A stretch of DNA of 64,000 nt from RYN-133 sp963708645 (GTDB lineage Bacteria; Actinomycetota; Actinomycetes; Mycobacteriales; Jatrophihabitantaceae), in the NCBI GenBank assembly GCA_963708645.1, contig CAVPTA010000007.1, forward strand, positions 868,001 through 932,000. The letters run 5' to 3'. A model generated the notes under the pieces. It had not been told where the DNA came from and made no database searches. It saw nothing but the letters and a program-made list of their open reading frames with translations. Positions 25,031 through 37,999 of this stretch are shown in pieces. Position 1 is the first letter of the stretch, and the number at the start of each line of letters is the position of its first letter. A program made the position numbers and the translations under genes.

Positions 25031-27398
25031 ATGCGCGCGAGTACCGACAACCGCGTCGTCGACATCGCGCCGGGCGAGCCCGGCCAGGTCGTCGTCGAGG
25101 TCGTCAACACCGGCGAGGTCATCGACGGGATCAGTGCCAACGTCATCGGGCTGCCCGAGGAGTGCGTGTCGTCGGCGCCCGCGTTGCTGCCGCTGTTCCC
25201 GTCCTCGAACGGACAGCTGACCCTCTCCCTGGTCGTCCCGTCGACCTATCCGGCGGGGCGCCACCCGCTGACCGTCGAGCTCGTGTCGAACGGCGCGCGC
25301 GTCCCGTCGCAGTTCCTGGATGTCGACCTGGATGTCGGTCCGCGACCGTCGATGGCCGTGTCGTCGACGCCACGGATCATCCGGGCCCGCCGGTCGGCCC
25401 GCTTCGTGCTCGATGTGCGCAACGACGGCAACCTGCCACTCGACATCAACGTTGCAGGCCGCCGACCTCGACCGATCGGCAAAGGTCGCCTTCACGCCGC
25501 AACAGTTGCGGCTCGACCCGGGGACGGCCGCCCCGGTGCTGTTGCATGTTCGTGGACCGCGCATGCTCACCGGCGCCGAGGCCGAGCGTCCCGTTCAGGT
25601 CATCGCGTCCGCGACGCGCGCCGACCTGCCCCCGGACGCCGACCCGAGCGCGGATTCGGTGCCGGTGCCCGACCGCGAGATCTCGGTCAAGCTGCGGCAG
25701 CGACCCACGTTGTCGCGTGGCCTGCTGACGGCGTTCATCCTGCTCGGCATCATCGCCTTGTGGGCGGGGGTGTTCCTGCTCGGCCTGACGAAGGTGTTCT
25801 CGAACGACCCGATGACCAAGGCGGCCCCGGCGTCGTTCTTCGCTGCCAGCCAGGGCGGTGCCGGCTCGGGCGCGCAGGGCGTGGTGAACACCGGCAGTGG
25901 CGGCGGTGCGGCAGCGGCGCCGGCGGGCGCGCTGCCGAAGACCGGGCAGTTGCCGGCCGGGGTCGGCGGTGAGATCAGCGGGACGGTGCTGTCGGCCAGC
26001 ACCGAACAGCCGGTCGGGCAGATCCTGGTCGAGGCGTTCCGCACGTCCGGCGACACGAGCAAGCCGGTCAGCTCGGCCGCGACGCAGGCCGACGGCACGT
26101 ACACCCTGGCCGGGCTGTTCCCGACGACCTACCAGCTGAAGTTCAGCGCGCAGGGCAGCTTCAAGCCGATCTGGTACCCGAACGCTCCGTCACGAGGTGG
26201 CGCGCGCACGATCGACCCGCAGGCGCAGGGCACGACCACCGGTGTCAACGCCGTCATCCAGGGACTGCCGTCGAGCATCTCCGGCGCGGTCGATCCGGGC
26301 GACACGAACCACGCGGTGCACACGACGGTGACCGCGCGGCCGCTCGATGTCGCCGGCGGCAGCGCGCACAGCCTGACCACGGTGACCGGCGCGGGCGGCA
26401 AGTACTCGTTCGCGAACCTCGCTGCACCGGCCAGCTACCAGCTCACGTTCACCACGCCCGGCTACCAGACAAGCACCTTGACCGACACCGTCAACGGCGG
26501 CGACAAGCGCATCGAATCAACGGTCTCCCTCGGCGCGGCACAGGGCGGCATCTCCGGTGTCGTCGTCAGCGGGAACTCGCGCTCGTCGACCCCGCTCGGC
26601 GGGGCGACGGTGACCACGACGGTCGCCGGCACATCGGTCAGCGTGCTCACACCGACCACCGGCGCGGTCGGGACGTTCGCGATCGCGAACCTGCCGACCC
26701 CGGCGACCTACGTGCTCAACTACAGCGCGCCCGGCCACGGCACCTGGACCGAGGTCGTCGAGCTCGCAGCCGGGCAGAGCTACACGAAGGCGCTGGGCAA
26801 GCTCAGCTCCGGAACCGGGACGATCAGCGGCATCGTCCGCGACGGGAACTCGCCGTCCGGCCTCGGCGGGGTCACCGTGACCGTCGGCGGCCTTGCTGCG
26901 GCATCGACGACCACCGGCCCGGCGACAACGACCTCGCCGTCGACGATCACGCTCACCAACGGCAACGTCGGCGGGTTCGCGTTCAGCGGGCTGTCCGACG
27001 GGCAGTACACGCTCACCTTCGCCCGCGACGGTTACACCTCGGCGAGCGTGCCGGTGCGCGTCGACAGCAGCGCACCGGCCAGCAAACAGGGTCAGACCGT
27101 CCAGGTCCGGCTGTACAAGCAGGTCGGTGAGATCACCGGCGTGACCCTCGTCCAGGGGTCGGCCAGTTCGGGTGTCACCGTGACCGCGACGGACGGCGTC
27201 AACACCTTCACCGCGACCTCGAGCGCCCCGGGTGGCCTCCTGCCGCTCGGCGGCTACGACTTGTCGTCGCTGCCGCCGGGCGTCTACACGCTCACCGCGA
27301 CGGCACCGAACATGGCCGCGCAGACGCGGATCGCAACGGTCGGACGGGGCAAGACTGTCACCGCCCAGGACTTCAACCTCGCGCCGGTCGGCGGCTGA
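25031..27398 (+). CDS. One-TM protein with carboxypeptidase-regulatory-like repeats (CisA-like), frameshifted
   Basis: About 789 residues. No signal peptide. Two Ig-like domains (VDIAPGEPGQVVVEVVNTGEV; then FVLDVRNDGNLPLDINV) come before a membrane segment at about residues 228-255 (LLTAFILLGIIALWAGVFLL). After a Gly/Ala linker, about five beta-sandwich repeats follow, each with the pattern ISGxV...TDG.YTLAGL...YQL.F...G. This predicts N-terminus in the cytoplasm and repeats outside. One shift near 25455 breaks the frame. Start ATG 25031 is chosen by alignment with the start of the next gene (MRxxxxxRxVDIAPGxP). The layout recalls Streptomyces CisA, a membrane protein needed for CIS membrane association (from memory). 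Confidence 0.82.
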
Positions 27399-27399
27399 C

Positions 27400-30060
27400 A
27401 TGCGCGTCGAACTCAGCCCACGCCAGGTCGACATCGCTCCTGGCCAGCCCGTCTTCCTGACCCTGACGATCACCAACACCACCGACGTGATCGGCGGCTA
27501 CACCGTTCGCGTCCTCGGCGCCGACCCCGGCTGGGTCACCATGGACGTCGAGCAGATCTCGCTGTTCCCGGACGAGGTGCGTGTCGTCCCGCTCACGGTC
27601 ACACCTCCGGCCGGGCTGCCTGCAGGCACTCGCCGCATCGCCGTCCAGGTACGCGAGCTGACGCCGCCGAACGAGACCTCGATCGTCGATGTCGACCTGC
27701 TCGTCCCGGCCGCGCGGGGCATGAAGGTGCGCGTCGATCCGATGACGGTCACCGCGGGCAAGCGAGCGACCTTCAGCGTCATCGCCGAGAACACCGGCAA
27801 CACGATCATCGACGGTCGTTTCGCCGGTGATGACCCCGAGACCCAGGTCGGGTTCGGGTTCGACCCCGAGATCGTGCGGCTGGCGCCGGGCGAGCACGCG
27901 ATCGTCGACATGCGCGTCGCGGCGAAGCGGCACCTGGCCGGCTCGCCCCACATCCGTCCGCTGAGCGTGTACTTCGACGAACTGCCCGCCGACGCGTTCT
28001 TCGACAACAACGCCGAGACTGCACCCGCCGGTGAGCGCGGCGAGGCTGCGGCGGTCGCCGCGGCGACGCTGGTGCAGAAGCCGGTGCTCTCGCGCGGGGC
28101 GTTCTCACTGGCCGGCCTGCTGATCGCCGTGACCGTGTTCGCGCTCGTCATCACGATCGCCCTCGGCAAGCTCGTCGGGCAGAGCAATGCCGACCGCGAC
28201 CTCGCCCTGCAAGTCGCTGCGGCGCGGGCCGGCGGCGGCACATCATCGGGCACGTCGGCGCTGAGCGGCACGGTCAAGCTGCTCACGACCGGCGCTCCGG
28301 TCAGCGCCGTGTCGGTGAACGTGTACGACGCCGCCGACACGACCAAGCCACTGGTCACCACCGCTACTGACCAGAGCGGCATGTACAACATCGCCCAACT
28401 CGCCGCAGGCAAGTACAAGATCAGTTTCAAGCGGGCCGGCTACATCCCGCTGTGGTATCCCGCCGCGACCTCCGACGCCGACGCGACTGCCGTCGAGGTC
28501 AAGACCGGCGAGCAGAAGAAGGGGCTCGACATCGCGCTCGGCGGGCTGCCCGCCTCCATCACCGGAACCGTGACCGGCGACGACGTCTCGGGATCGATGC
28601 TCTACCTCGAGACCGCGCCCGCCGGTGCGGGCGCGTCCGGATCGACCGCGACCAACACGAGCCAGACGACTGCACTGCCCGGTACGACGCCGACCTCGTC
28701 GACGGGCTCGAGCGCGCCGGCGGCGCCGGCCAGTGGCGCACCGGCACCGAATCCGCTGACCGGTGGCGCGGCGATCGTGCAGAAGGTGCCGGTCGGCTCC
28801 GACGGAACGTTCACCCTCGACAACGTCCCGTCCCCGAACGTGTACCAACTCGTCGTCGTCAAGACGGGGTACGCGACGACCATCCAGCAACTGGACGTCG
28901 CGGGCGGCGAGCAACGCACCGGTGTCCAACTCGCGCTGCGCAAGGGCGACGGGGTGATCAGCGGGATCGTCACCGATGCCGCGCAGCCGCTCGCGAACGT
29001 CACGCTGACCGCGACCTCGGGAGCCACGAGCGTGACGACGGTGTCGCTGACCGACAAGGCGAACAAGGGCAAGTTCACCCTGCGCGGACTTCCGACGCCG
29101 GGCAGCTTCACGCTCACGGCGACCGCCGCCAACCATGCGACGCAGACGCTGTCACTGACGCTCGCGTCGGGGCAGAAGCTGACCGGGGTCCAGATCACCC
29201 TCGGCACTTCGTCCGGGACGTTGTCGGGGATGGTCACCCAACTGCCGGGGAACAAGCCTGCGCCCGGGGTCACCGTCACGGCCACCGACGGGGTCATGAC
29301 CGTCCAGTCGCAGAGCCAGAGCACCGGCAAGGTCGGCCAGTGGCACATCGCGGGTCTGCCGGTGCCTGGTACGTACACGTTGACGTTCTCGCGTACCGAT
29401 CTCACCTCGCAGACGGTCTCGGCATCCGTCGATGCGAACGGGAAAGTATCCGGCGGCCCGATCATCGTCGCCATGCAACCCGCGGTGACCCGGGTGAACG
29501 GTCTCGTCACGCAGGGGTGCGGCGCGCTGTCCAATTGCACGACCAGACCGGTTTCCGAAGCGACTGTGACCCTCGATTCGGGGTCGCAGTCCTACACCGT
29601 GACGACCGCGGGTTACCCCAACAGCGACGCGGGCCACTTCTCGATCGCGAACATCCCGCCCGGCACGTACACGTTCACCGTGACAGCGGCCGGCGGCGTG
29701 AGCACGGCGTCGCGTGTGGTGAATCTGCCGCCCGGCGTCGCGCCACCGGTCGACATCACCTTGAACATCCCGGCCAGCATCACCGGCCTCGTCAAGGTTC
29801 AGAACGGCACCAACCCGCCGACCGTGCCGTCCCGGCCCTGGTACGTCTTCCTGTACACGAGTGCGCAGTACCCCTCGATCCCGAGCGGGATGACGCACAC
29901 CGACAAGCAGGGCGCTTTCAGCTTCAGCCAGGTCGAAGCCGGCGACTACGTGCTCGCGTTCGGTCCGACCAAGGACCCGGCGGCCACCGTTCAGACGAAG
30001 TTGTTCACTGCGGCACCCAGCACGGTCAATGACCTGGGGACGATCGTGATCGCCCAATGA
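27400..30060 (+). CDS. Second one-TM protein with carboxypeptidase-regulatory-like repeats
   Basis: An 886-residue paralogue of the previous protein, intact. It starts one base after the preceding stop. The N-terminal Ig-like pair (VDIAPGQPVFLTLTITNTTDV and TVTAGKRATFSVIAENTGNT) occupies residues 1-215; the membrane segment is at about 233-257 (LAGLLIAVTVFALVITIALG). Then come about six beta-sandwich repeats (SGTVKLLTTGAPVSAVSVNV, ISGIVTDAAQPLANVTL and others), with a Ser/Thr/Pro/Ala linker near residue 430. It shares the GYxPxWYP signature after the first repeat with its neighbour. Topology is predicted N-in, repeats out. Tandem duplication with the neighbours is likely. Confidence 0.88.
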   Translation: MRVELSPRQVDIAPGQPVFLTLTITNTTDVIGGYTVRVLGADPGWVTMDVEQISLFPDEVRVVPLTVTPPAGLPAGTRRIAVQVRELTPPNETSIVDVDLLVPAARGMKVRVDPMTVTAGKRATFSVIAENTGNTIIDGRFAGDDPETQVGFGFDPEIVRLAPGEHAIVDMRVAAKRHLAGSPHIRPLSVYFDELPADAFFDNNAETAPAGERGEAAAVAAATLVQKPVLSRGAFSLAGLLIAVTVFALVITIALGKLVGQSNADRDLALQVAAARAGGGTSSGTSALSGTVKLLTTGAPVSAVSVNVYDAADTTKPLVTTATDQSGMYNIAQLAAGKYKISFKRAGYIPLWYPAATSDADATAVEVKTGEQKKGLDIALGGLPASITGTVTGDDVSGSMLYLETAPAGAGASGSTATNTSQTTALPGTTPTSSTGSSAPAAPASGAPAPNPLTGGAAIVQKVPVGSDGTFTLDNVPSPNVYQLVVVKTGYATTIQQLDVAGGEQRTGVQLALRKGDGVISGIVTDAAQPLANVTLTATSGATSVTTVSLTDKANKGKFTLRGLPTPGSFTLTATAANHATQTLSLTLASGQKLTGVQITLGTSSGTLSGMVTQLPGNKPAPGVTVTATDGVMTVQSQSQSTGKVGQWHIAGLPVPGTYTLTFSRTDLTSQTVSASVDANGKVSGGPIIVAMQPAVTRVNGLVTQGCGALSNCTTRPVSEATVTLDSGSQSYTVTTAGYPNSDAGHFSIANIPPGTYTFTVTAAGGVSTASRVVNLPPGVAPPVDITLNIPASITGLVKVQNGTNPPTVPSRPWYVFLYTSAQYPSIPSGMTHTDKQGAFSFSQVEAGDYVLAFGPTKDPAATVQTKLFTAAPSTVNDLGTIVIAQ

Positions 30061-33000
30061 CCCGGCCACGCGACTTCAGCGAACGGCCGCCGCTGGTCGA
30101 GACCGTTCGGTATCTGCGCACCAGCGCAGGTGTGCCCATCGGTGTGCCGCTGACGATCACGAACCAGGCCGCCGAGCCGCGCGTGTTCGTCGTCAGCGCG
30201 CTCGGTGTCGACACGAACTGGGTGCCCACACCGACGCAGAGCGTCGTCGTCGCGCCGGGTGACAGCATCCGCGCCGAACTGACGTTGCAGCCGACCAACG
30301 GCACGCTGCCCGCGCGATACCCGCTGGTTCTCGCCGTGCAGGCCCTCGATCCGATGACCGGGGCGGCGCGGGCAGTCGCCACGATCGACGACATCGATCT
30401 CGTGGTCGGCGCACCGGGCCAGATCTCGGTAGCCCTCGATCCACCCGACTCGCGTGCGATCTACAGCCGCAAGATCTTCGTGGTTTTGCAGAACACGGGG
30501 ATCCAGCCCGAGACGGTGCACCTCGAAGCGCGGGCGCCGTACAGCACGGCGGTCGACGTCACCCGGCGTCCGGTGGTCGTCCCGCCAGGAGTCACGGTGC
30601 GCGTGCCGGGACGGCTGACCGTCAGCCGACCGAGGCTGTTCCGCCGCAACATCCGGCATGCGTACTCGGTGACCGCACGCACGAGCGGAGCTCCCAAGCA
30701 CGTCGAGGGTTCGCTCACCGCGCGGTCGCTGATCGGACCGACGGGTGCGAAGGCCGTGGCGATGCTGGTCGTCATCGCGATCTGGGTGACGCTCGCGTTG
30801 GTCTTCGTCCCGAAGCTCGCCGACAAGATCCGCAAGCCCAGCAACAACGCCGGCGCTGCGCCGACACAGACCGTCACGCCACCGCCCGGCAAGGGCGGCG
30901 GCAAGAACGGTGGCGGCTCGGGCGGCGGTAACGGACCGAGCGGATCGGGCAGCGGTCGGCGCGGCTCCGGCGGGTCGGGTGGCGGGTCGGGCGGCGGCTC
31001 CGGCGGGTCCGGTGGCGGCTCCGGCGGCGGGTCCGGCAGCGCATCGGGTGGCGGTGGCCGCAGCGGGCGGAACTCCGACCGCGATCCAGCTCAACGGCAC
31101 CGTGACCGGCAACGCACCGTCCGGCGTCAAGGTCTCGCTCTCACCGGCCGCGTTCGGCACGCACCGACAGCCAGGCCGGCTCGGGCGCGAGCACGCAGTC
31201 GGCCGAGCAGTCGGCGGTGCAGATCTCCGACCAGGGCCCGATCGGGAAGCTGACACCGCAGGGAGTCATGCCCGATGCGATCAGCAACCCGACCCGTCTG
31301 CCGACCTCCGACTCGAGCGTCACCACCGGCACCGACGGCGCCTGGTCGTTCCGCAACGTGAAGGTCCTCGGGTTCTACTCGCTGCAGTTCTCGAAGCCGG
31401 GCTACCAGACCCAGCGCTTCATCGTCGATCCCACGTCCGCCACCGCGACGCAGCCGATGCAGGTCGCGCTCGTGCCCGGCACCGGTGCGCTGCACGGCGT
31501 CGTGCACAACGCCGCCGGCGGCCTCGTCGGCGGTGCGACCATCACGATCACCGACGGCACGAACACGCTCTCCACCAGTTCGATCTCGAAGGGCCCCGGC
31601 ATCGGCACGTGGTCGGTGAACGGCCTGTCGACGCCGAGCTCGTACCTCGTCAGCGCCAGCGCGAACGGCCTGGGCGTCGCATCGCGACTGGTCCCACTCG
31701 CTGCGTCCGGGACCAGTGCCGTCCCGCTCACGATGTCCTCGGGTGTCGCGACGGTCAGCGGGTTGGTGCACTCGATCGTCGGTGCACATGACGGCGGACT
31801 GGGCGCCGTACAGGTTTCCGCGACCGACGGCACCGACATCCGCTCCGCGACGACCGTGACGACCGGCGCTGCGCGCGGCCGGTTCGTGCTCCCGGATCTT
31901 CCGCTCGGAACATGGGTTGTTACGGCGACTGTCGACGGTTATCAGATCCAGAGCCGCTCGATCAAGGTCGTCGCCGGCAAGGCCGCGCTCTCGGTGAACA
32001 TGTTGATGGTGCCGTCGACAGTGACCGTTCCCGGCGTAGTGCGTGGCCGCGACGGGAAGCCGCTCTCGGGTGCCGGGTTGGTACTCACGAACGGCACCAA
32101 CACCTATAAGCAGACCTCGGTCAAGCACGGGGTCTTCGGCTTCTCCGACGTCGTTCCCGGCACCTACACGCTGACCGCGGAGTACTTCGGTTACGAGACG
32201 ACGTCACTGACGGTGGCCGGCGTTGCCGGCAAGACGCCGACAATGGTTCACATCAAGTTGCCCGTGCAGCACACGGCGTACAACTCGGTCATCGCCGGCT
32301 TCGTCAGCAACGCGGCGAGTTCCAGCGGTTCGCTCGGCTGCAACCAGCCTCCGCTCGCGGCACTCGGCTGCCACGTCAACTTCTCGTTGTTCGACACCAA
32401 CACGGGCAGCGTCCTCAAGACGACGCTGAAGCAGGGCGGCAACGACACACTCAATCCGGGCTCGGCCGTGAGCAAGAACGGTCCGACCTTGTTCCTGCTG
32501 TCGCGCACGCCGACCAAGGCGGACGGGTCCGACGGTCTGCCGCCGGGGCACTACCACTTGACGATCAGCTCGACGGGCTACCTGCCCGCGGTGATCGACA
32601 TCGACGTCAAGCTCAACACCACGACCACCGCACCTCAGATCGACATGGTCAAGGCGAACAGCGTCGCCGGCCGCATCTCGTCGATCGGCAGTATCAACGG
32701 CGACGGCGTGCCCGGGCCGGTGACTCCAGGCGCCAACTGCGTCGTCGCTGTGCCGCACGGTTACGACACCGGCATCTTCGACCCCGCCAAGTACGGGTGC
32801 AGCACCGCCACCATCCCCACCGGCGGTTACGGGCCCGACTACCTGACCGGTCTTGAACAGAACTGCACGTCGGTCGGCACGCCCGAACCCGAGGCGGGCG
32901 TGATCGACAACGACGGCAAGTACACGGTCAGCGGATTGTGCGACGGCACCTACAACGTCTACCTCGTGATCGGCAATACGGCCTACGACGCGGATGCGGT

Positions 33001-36000
33001 CGCGCTCACTCCTCAAGTCGGTCGCTAACGGGCAGAGCCTCGACTACTCGCCAACGCTGCCGAGGCGACCGCTGATCGACATGCTGGTCAAGCAGCTCGA
33101 CGCCAGCACCGGACTCACCGCACCGATCACGAACACAATGGTCACCGTCACGTGCGCCACCGCAGGGATCGCACGATACCCGACGTATTGACGCCCACTA
33201 CCGATGGCAACGGCGTTGCCGAGCTGTGGGGCGTGCCGGCCGGCCAGGTCACCTGTACGGTCTCGGCCCTGGGCGGAGACGACGCGAGCACAGGAACCTT
33301 CACGACGGTCGACGACCAGACCTACAACGTGACCGCGACCAAGGTGGGCAGCCTGCCTGCCGAGTTCGGCCAGGTCGTCTCGACCTACGGATCCAGCCTC
33401 GACAACCCTGTGCGGGACGCGGTCGTCCACGTCACCGGCACGGTGAGGTACGTCGGCGCGAGCCCGGTGCTCAACGACCCGCCGGTCGACGTCCACACCA
33501 ACCCGTTCGGTTGTTATGCGATCACCTCGACCGGGACACTCGCGCCGACCGATACGGTTCCGGCCGCCTGCGGAACGCTGAGCGACTTCGCATCGGACGA
33601 TGTCGCGAAGATGCAGCTGCGTTCCCGGAACGTCACCATCACGGCCGACGCCACGACCCCGACGGCCGCGATCACGAACCCGACCAACGTCGTGCTGCAG
33701 TCGGCAGGCGACGTCAGCACCAGCACGCCACTCAATCAGGTGTTCGCCAAGGCGCTACCGGTAGCCACCGACGGCATCACGGTGACGTCGGTGCCGTCCG
33801 GGCTGAACCTGACGAACGCCGTCGTGCAGGTCGAGAACTATTCATCGAGCGCACTGGGCGCCGGCACGATCACCGCCGGCATCAACCCGGCCGGGCAGCT
33901 GAGCTGGAGCGACACGAACCAGGCGCACGGCGGGCTCGCGACGCAGGGCACGTACGTCCTCGACATCACCGCCGACGGGTTCTCGCCGCTGTTGCACGCG
34001 ACCCTCGACTGCGGCCTGCACTCCGGTGCGCTGTCGTGCACACTCAGCCCGCTCACCATCAATGCGCTGAGCGAGCTGCACGGCATCGTGACCGGTCCGT
34101 CGGTCACGCCGCCGCACGCGAACACGCAACTCAACGGCGCCGTCGTCTACGCGATCCCGTGCACGACGAGCACATGTGACACGAGCGTGCCGTCGACGAC
34201 GTCGAACAACTGCCCGGCATTGCCCGACGGCGCCTATCAGACGACGACGAACGCGTCCGGTGTCTTCGACTTCACGTCCTCGTCCGGCCGCTACCTGCCA
34301 CGCGACACGTACGAGCTCGTCGTGTGCTCGCCGACCATGGTCACCCAGTACCTGCTCGGGATCAACGCAACGGTCGGCGGCGATCACGAGATCTCGGCAA
34401 CGGCGACGACACTTCAACTGCTCGGTGGGGTGTCCGGCAGGGTCGTCGGCTCGAACGATTCGACCGACCGGGCTGTCGGGCGTCGCTGTGGCTTTGAACC
34501 GCTGCGACACGACCTGCACAACACCGGTCGCGACCACGGTCACCGACGCCTCCGGAAACTTCACGTTCTCCGACGCACGCGGACGCTACTTCCTCAGCCT
34601 CGGCGACTACCAGCTCAGCTTCACCCAGGACGGGTACACCCTGGCGCCGATCCGGTTCACGGTCGGCTCGGGCGACAACAACAACGCCAATCTGGTTGAC
34701 ACCAACGGCGACCCGGTCAATGCGATCGCCCTGACCGCGAAGGGTGCGCTCGGTGGGCTCGTGACGATCGCCAACGACCCGAGCAGCAGGCCGGTCGCGG
34801 GCGCGACGGTGTCGCTGTATGCATGCACGCCGACCTGCTCGACGACTGCGCTCGCGACCACGACCACGAACCCGACCGGCAATTACCAGTTCGCCCTCGC
34901 GGGGACGACCAGCAAGTACTTCCTGGACAGCGGGACATACAAGATCACCGCCAGCCTGCCCGGCTACGCCCCGTACTCGAACCCCAGTGTCAACGTGATC
35001 AGCGGCGACAACAACGGCAGCTTCCCGATGATCCGGCTCGGCACGCTGCACGGCACGATCACCGACAACCTCACGGGAAACCCCGGCGTCTCGGGTGCGA
35101 CCGTGCAGCTGGACAAGTGCACCGACGAGGGCGTCAGTTGTGCGAGCGGCGTGCTGAGCGGGGTCGGCGACTCGTACCAGGCGGTGACCGACGGAGCCGG
35201 GCAGTACTCGTTCGTGTCGCTGGGCAACGCCAACCTGTTCCTGCCGGGCGACTGGCGGATGAGCGTCACCCAGGCCGGCCACCACCAGCTCACGCGTGTC
35301 ATCACGCTGACCAGCAACGACAACACCCCGAGCGCCGGCGATCAGCTGATGAACATCAAGGGCGCGGTCGGCGGCACGGTGACCAACAGCGACACACCTG
35401 CGGCGCCGCTCAACAACGCGGCCGTCGTCCTGTACGGCTGCACAACCTCCTCGATCGCGACTTGCGGCGGGTCCGCGCTGGCATCGACGACGACCGGACC
35501 TGACGGCAGCTACCAACTGACCGGTGCCAGCGGGCGCAACTTCCTCGACGACGGAACCTACGAGGTCACCGCGACGGCACCGGGCTACGCCTCGCGCAAC
35601 ACGTTCGTCACCGTCGACTCGACCACCTCGACCGTGTACGTGCCGGCATCCGGCAACGTCGCCCTTTCGCACTTGGCCGCGCTGCAGGGCATCGTCAACG
35701 ACAACACCACCGGCAATCCTGTCGTCCCAGGCGCGACCGTCACCGTCGTGCCGTGCCTGGATCCCAACGCGACGCCATGCGTCGCAGACACGGCTCCCGC
35801 GCACGCCAAGACGATCGTCACCGACTCGTCAGGGCAGTTCTCCTTCACCGAGTTCGGTTCCCAGTACGTGTTCACTCCGGGCAAGTGGCAGGTGACGATC
35901 ACCGCTCCGGGACACCTGGCATCGACCCCGAAGGTCGTCACTCTCGGTAACGGCGTGAACCAGATCGGCGCGACTTCGACCGACCCTGATCTGCAACTGC

Positions 36001-37937
36001 CCCTTCTCGTGGCGTACGGCTCGGTGACCGGCATCGTGCGCGGCACCGGCAACCAACAACTGTCCGGCGCGACAGTCACCGCGCACTCGTGCCCGGCCGG
36101 CTTCGACACGACCACCACCGACGTGGCGACGATCGAGGCCGACTGCACCGGCACCGGCGGCCTCGCGTCGGCACCGACCGCGACGACAAACCTCGGTGGG
36201 TCCTACACGTTCACCGGACTCACCACGCCGTGGGCACTGCCACCGGGTGTCTGGGCATTCACGGCCACTGCGTTCGGCTACCTCGACGGCGCAAGTGTCG
36301 CCACTGTCGTCAGCGGGGTCAACAACACCGGCTTCGACGTCAACGAGGCGGTCCGCACGATCACGCAGACCATTCGCGTCGCGATCGACTCCGGTTCGAC
36401 GAAGTACACGACCCACGCCACGGTGTCCCTCGCACGAACCGACGACCCGAGCAACCAACCGGTCGTGACGGCCCCGTCGAGTGGCAGCGTGCTCTTCAGC
36501 GCGGCCGGGCTCTACTCCGGCTCGTACCTTGTCGACATCAAGTCCGACGGCAGCACGCTGGGCGGCAGGATCCAAGAGTCGACGTTCACGCTGTTCGTGC
36601 CGCTGGTGAGTTCGACAACCACCTCGCTGGGCCCGACCGACTTCGCGCCCGCGATCGCCCGCACCTCGTTGACCGGCGTCGTGAACGGCGCGACGGGCGA
36701 CACGAGTTCGTCGCCGGTGACGACCAGCGTCCCCATTGCGTTGTTCCCCACCGGAGATCACACCGCGGTGGCGACCAACCTCGCCGACGAGGCGCTGATC
36801 GCCACGACCGGAACCGGGGGCACCTTCACTTTGACGCAGATCCCGACCGGTACCTACGACATCGTGGTCAACGACGTCAGCCATCTGACGACGGCACAGC
36901 AAGCGGCTTTCCCCGTGAACCCGGCATACGGATCGAGCACGGTGAGCGCGGTGACGATCGTCGGCAACAGCCCGCCGCAGAACCTCGGCGCGGTGACGCT
37001 TGCCCGCACCACCGGCACGGTGACGGTGACGGTGAACTACGACAGCTCGGAGGATCTCAGCGGGGGCACCGGCACACTGTCGGGAACCGGCTGGGCATCA
37101 CGCACAGCGGACACCGCGACGGGCGGCACCGTCGCCGACGGATCCGGGGTCTTCACGTTCAACAACGTGCCGTGGGGTTGCTGGACGTTCACCCTGCCGT
37201 TCGGCGTGAGTTCCGTGCACACCGGGACGGTGTCGACCGGCTCGTCGACCTGCCATCGCGGCTGCTCCGACGAGCAGCACGCCGCCGACCGCGTCGTGGA
37301 CTTACACGTTCAACGAGCACAAGCTGGTGATCACGCCGACGGTTACTCGCGAACAGCCCGCTCGATGCGGCCGGATCGCCCTCGCCGTCGTTCAACCTGA
37401 CGCTCGACGAACTCGGCCTCGCACCAGGTGTTCTCGCAGGCGATCACAGCGCCACCACGCCGATCACGCTGTATCTGCCGTCGGACACCTATTCGCTGGT
37501 GATGACGCGTGCGACCGGTGTGTCGGCAGACATGTGGCCGACCGACACGAACGGTTCGTGGTCGCAGACGATCCACCTGAGCACGCAGCCGCAGACTCGG
37601 CGTCAAGGTCAAGGCGGTCGAGGCGCACCTTGCGACGTTGAACATTCCGACCTACACCCATGGCGGATTCCACGCCGACGCAACGCATGCACTCACGGTC
37701 ACGCTGACCTGCACCGCGGGCCAAGGCGTGCCCGCTGGGTGCGGCCCGACGACATCGACGATCACGGCCAGCGACAACGGGACCGTGACGCCGGCAAGTT
37801 TCCGAGCTAGCCCCGGCAACTGGGACGTCGACATCTCCGGGACGGCCGTCAACTCCGGGGCGACTACGCAAGTGCTCAACGTTGCTACCCAGAGCCTCAC
37901 GCTTACCGCGGGCGGCACAACCACTGTCAGCTGGTAA
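30057..37937 (+). CDS. Giant one-TM repeat protein (about 2,626 residues), several frameshifts
   Basis: Third paralogue; ATG 30057 overlaps the previous stop (ATGA). It has Ig-like domains in residues 1-215, a membrane segment at about 233-255 (AMLVVIAIWVTLALVFV), a GGGSGG-rich linker, then some 20 beta-sandwich repeats to the end. From about 34.4 kb the repeats carry paired Cys (YACTPTCS, DKCTDEGVSC, YGCTTSSIATC, VPCLDPNATPC), which fits disulfides outside the cytoplasm. Frame shifts occur near 31065, 31155, 33010, 33175, 34470, 37250, 37355 and 37600, but repeat homology continues each time and no new start with a ribosome site appears, so I treat it as one gene. Possible roles are surface anchor, adhesin or particle docking. 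Confidence 0.75.
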
Positions 37938-37954
37938 CCACGCCAGCGACATAA

Positions 37955-37988
37955 CGAAAGGGCCGACCCGGTCGAGTCGGCCCTTTCG
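37955..37988. terminator. Bidirectional hairpin terminator between the two CIS halves
   Basis: A 13-bp perfect stem (cgaaagggccgac with gtcggccctttcg) with an 8-base loop lies between the convergent giant repeat gene (stop 37937) and the zinc-ribbon gene (stop 38000). The stem ends in A/T-rich bases on both sides, so it can stop transcription from either direction. Confidence 0.88.
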
Positions 37989-37999
37989 TAGTCGGCGGA

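Noticed and set aside
30057..37937. Several separate repeat-protein genes instead of one giant gene
   Set aside because: No start codons with ribosome sites at the breaks, and repeats run straight across each frame change.
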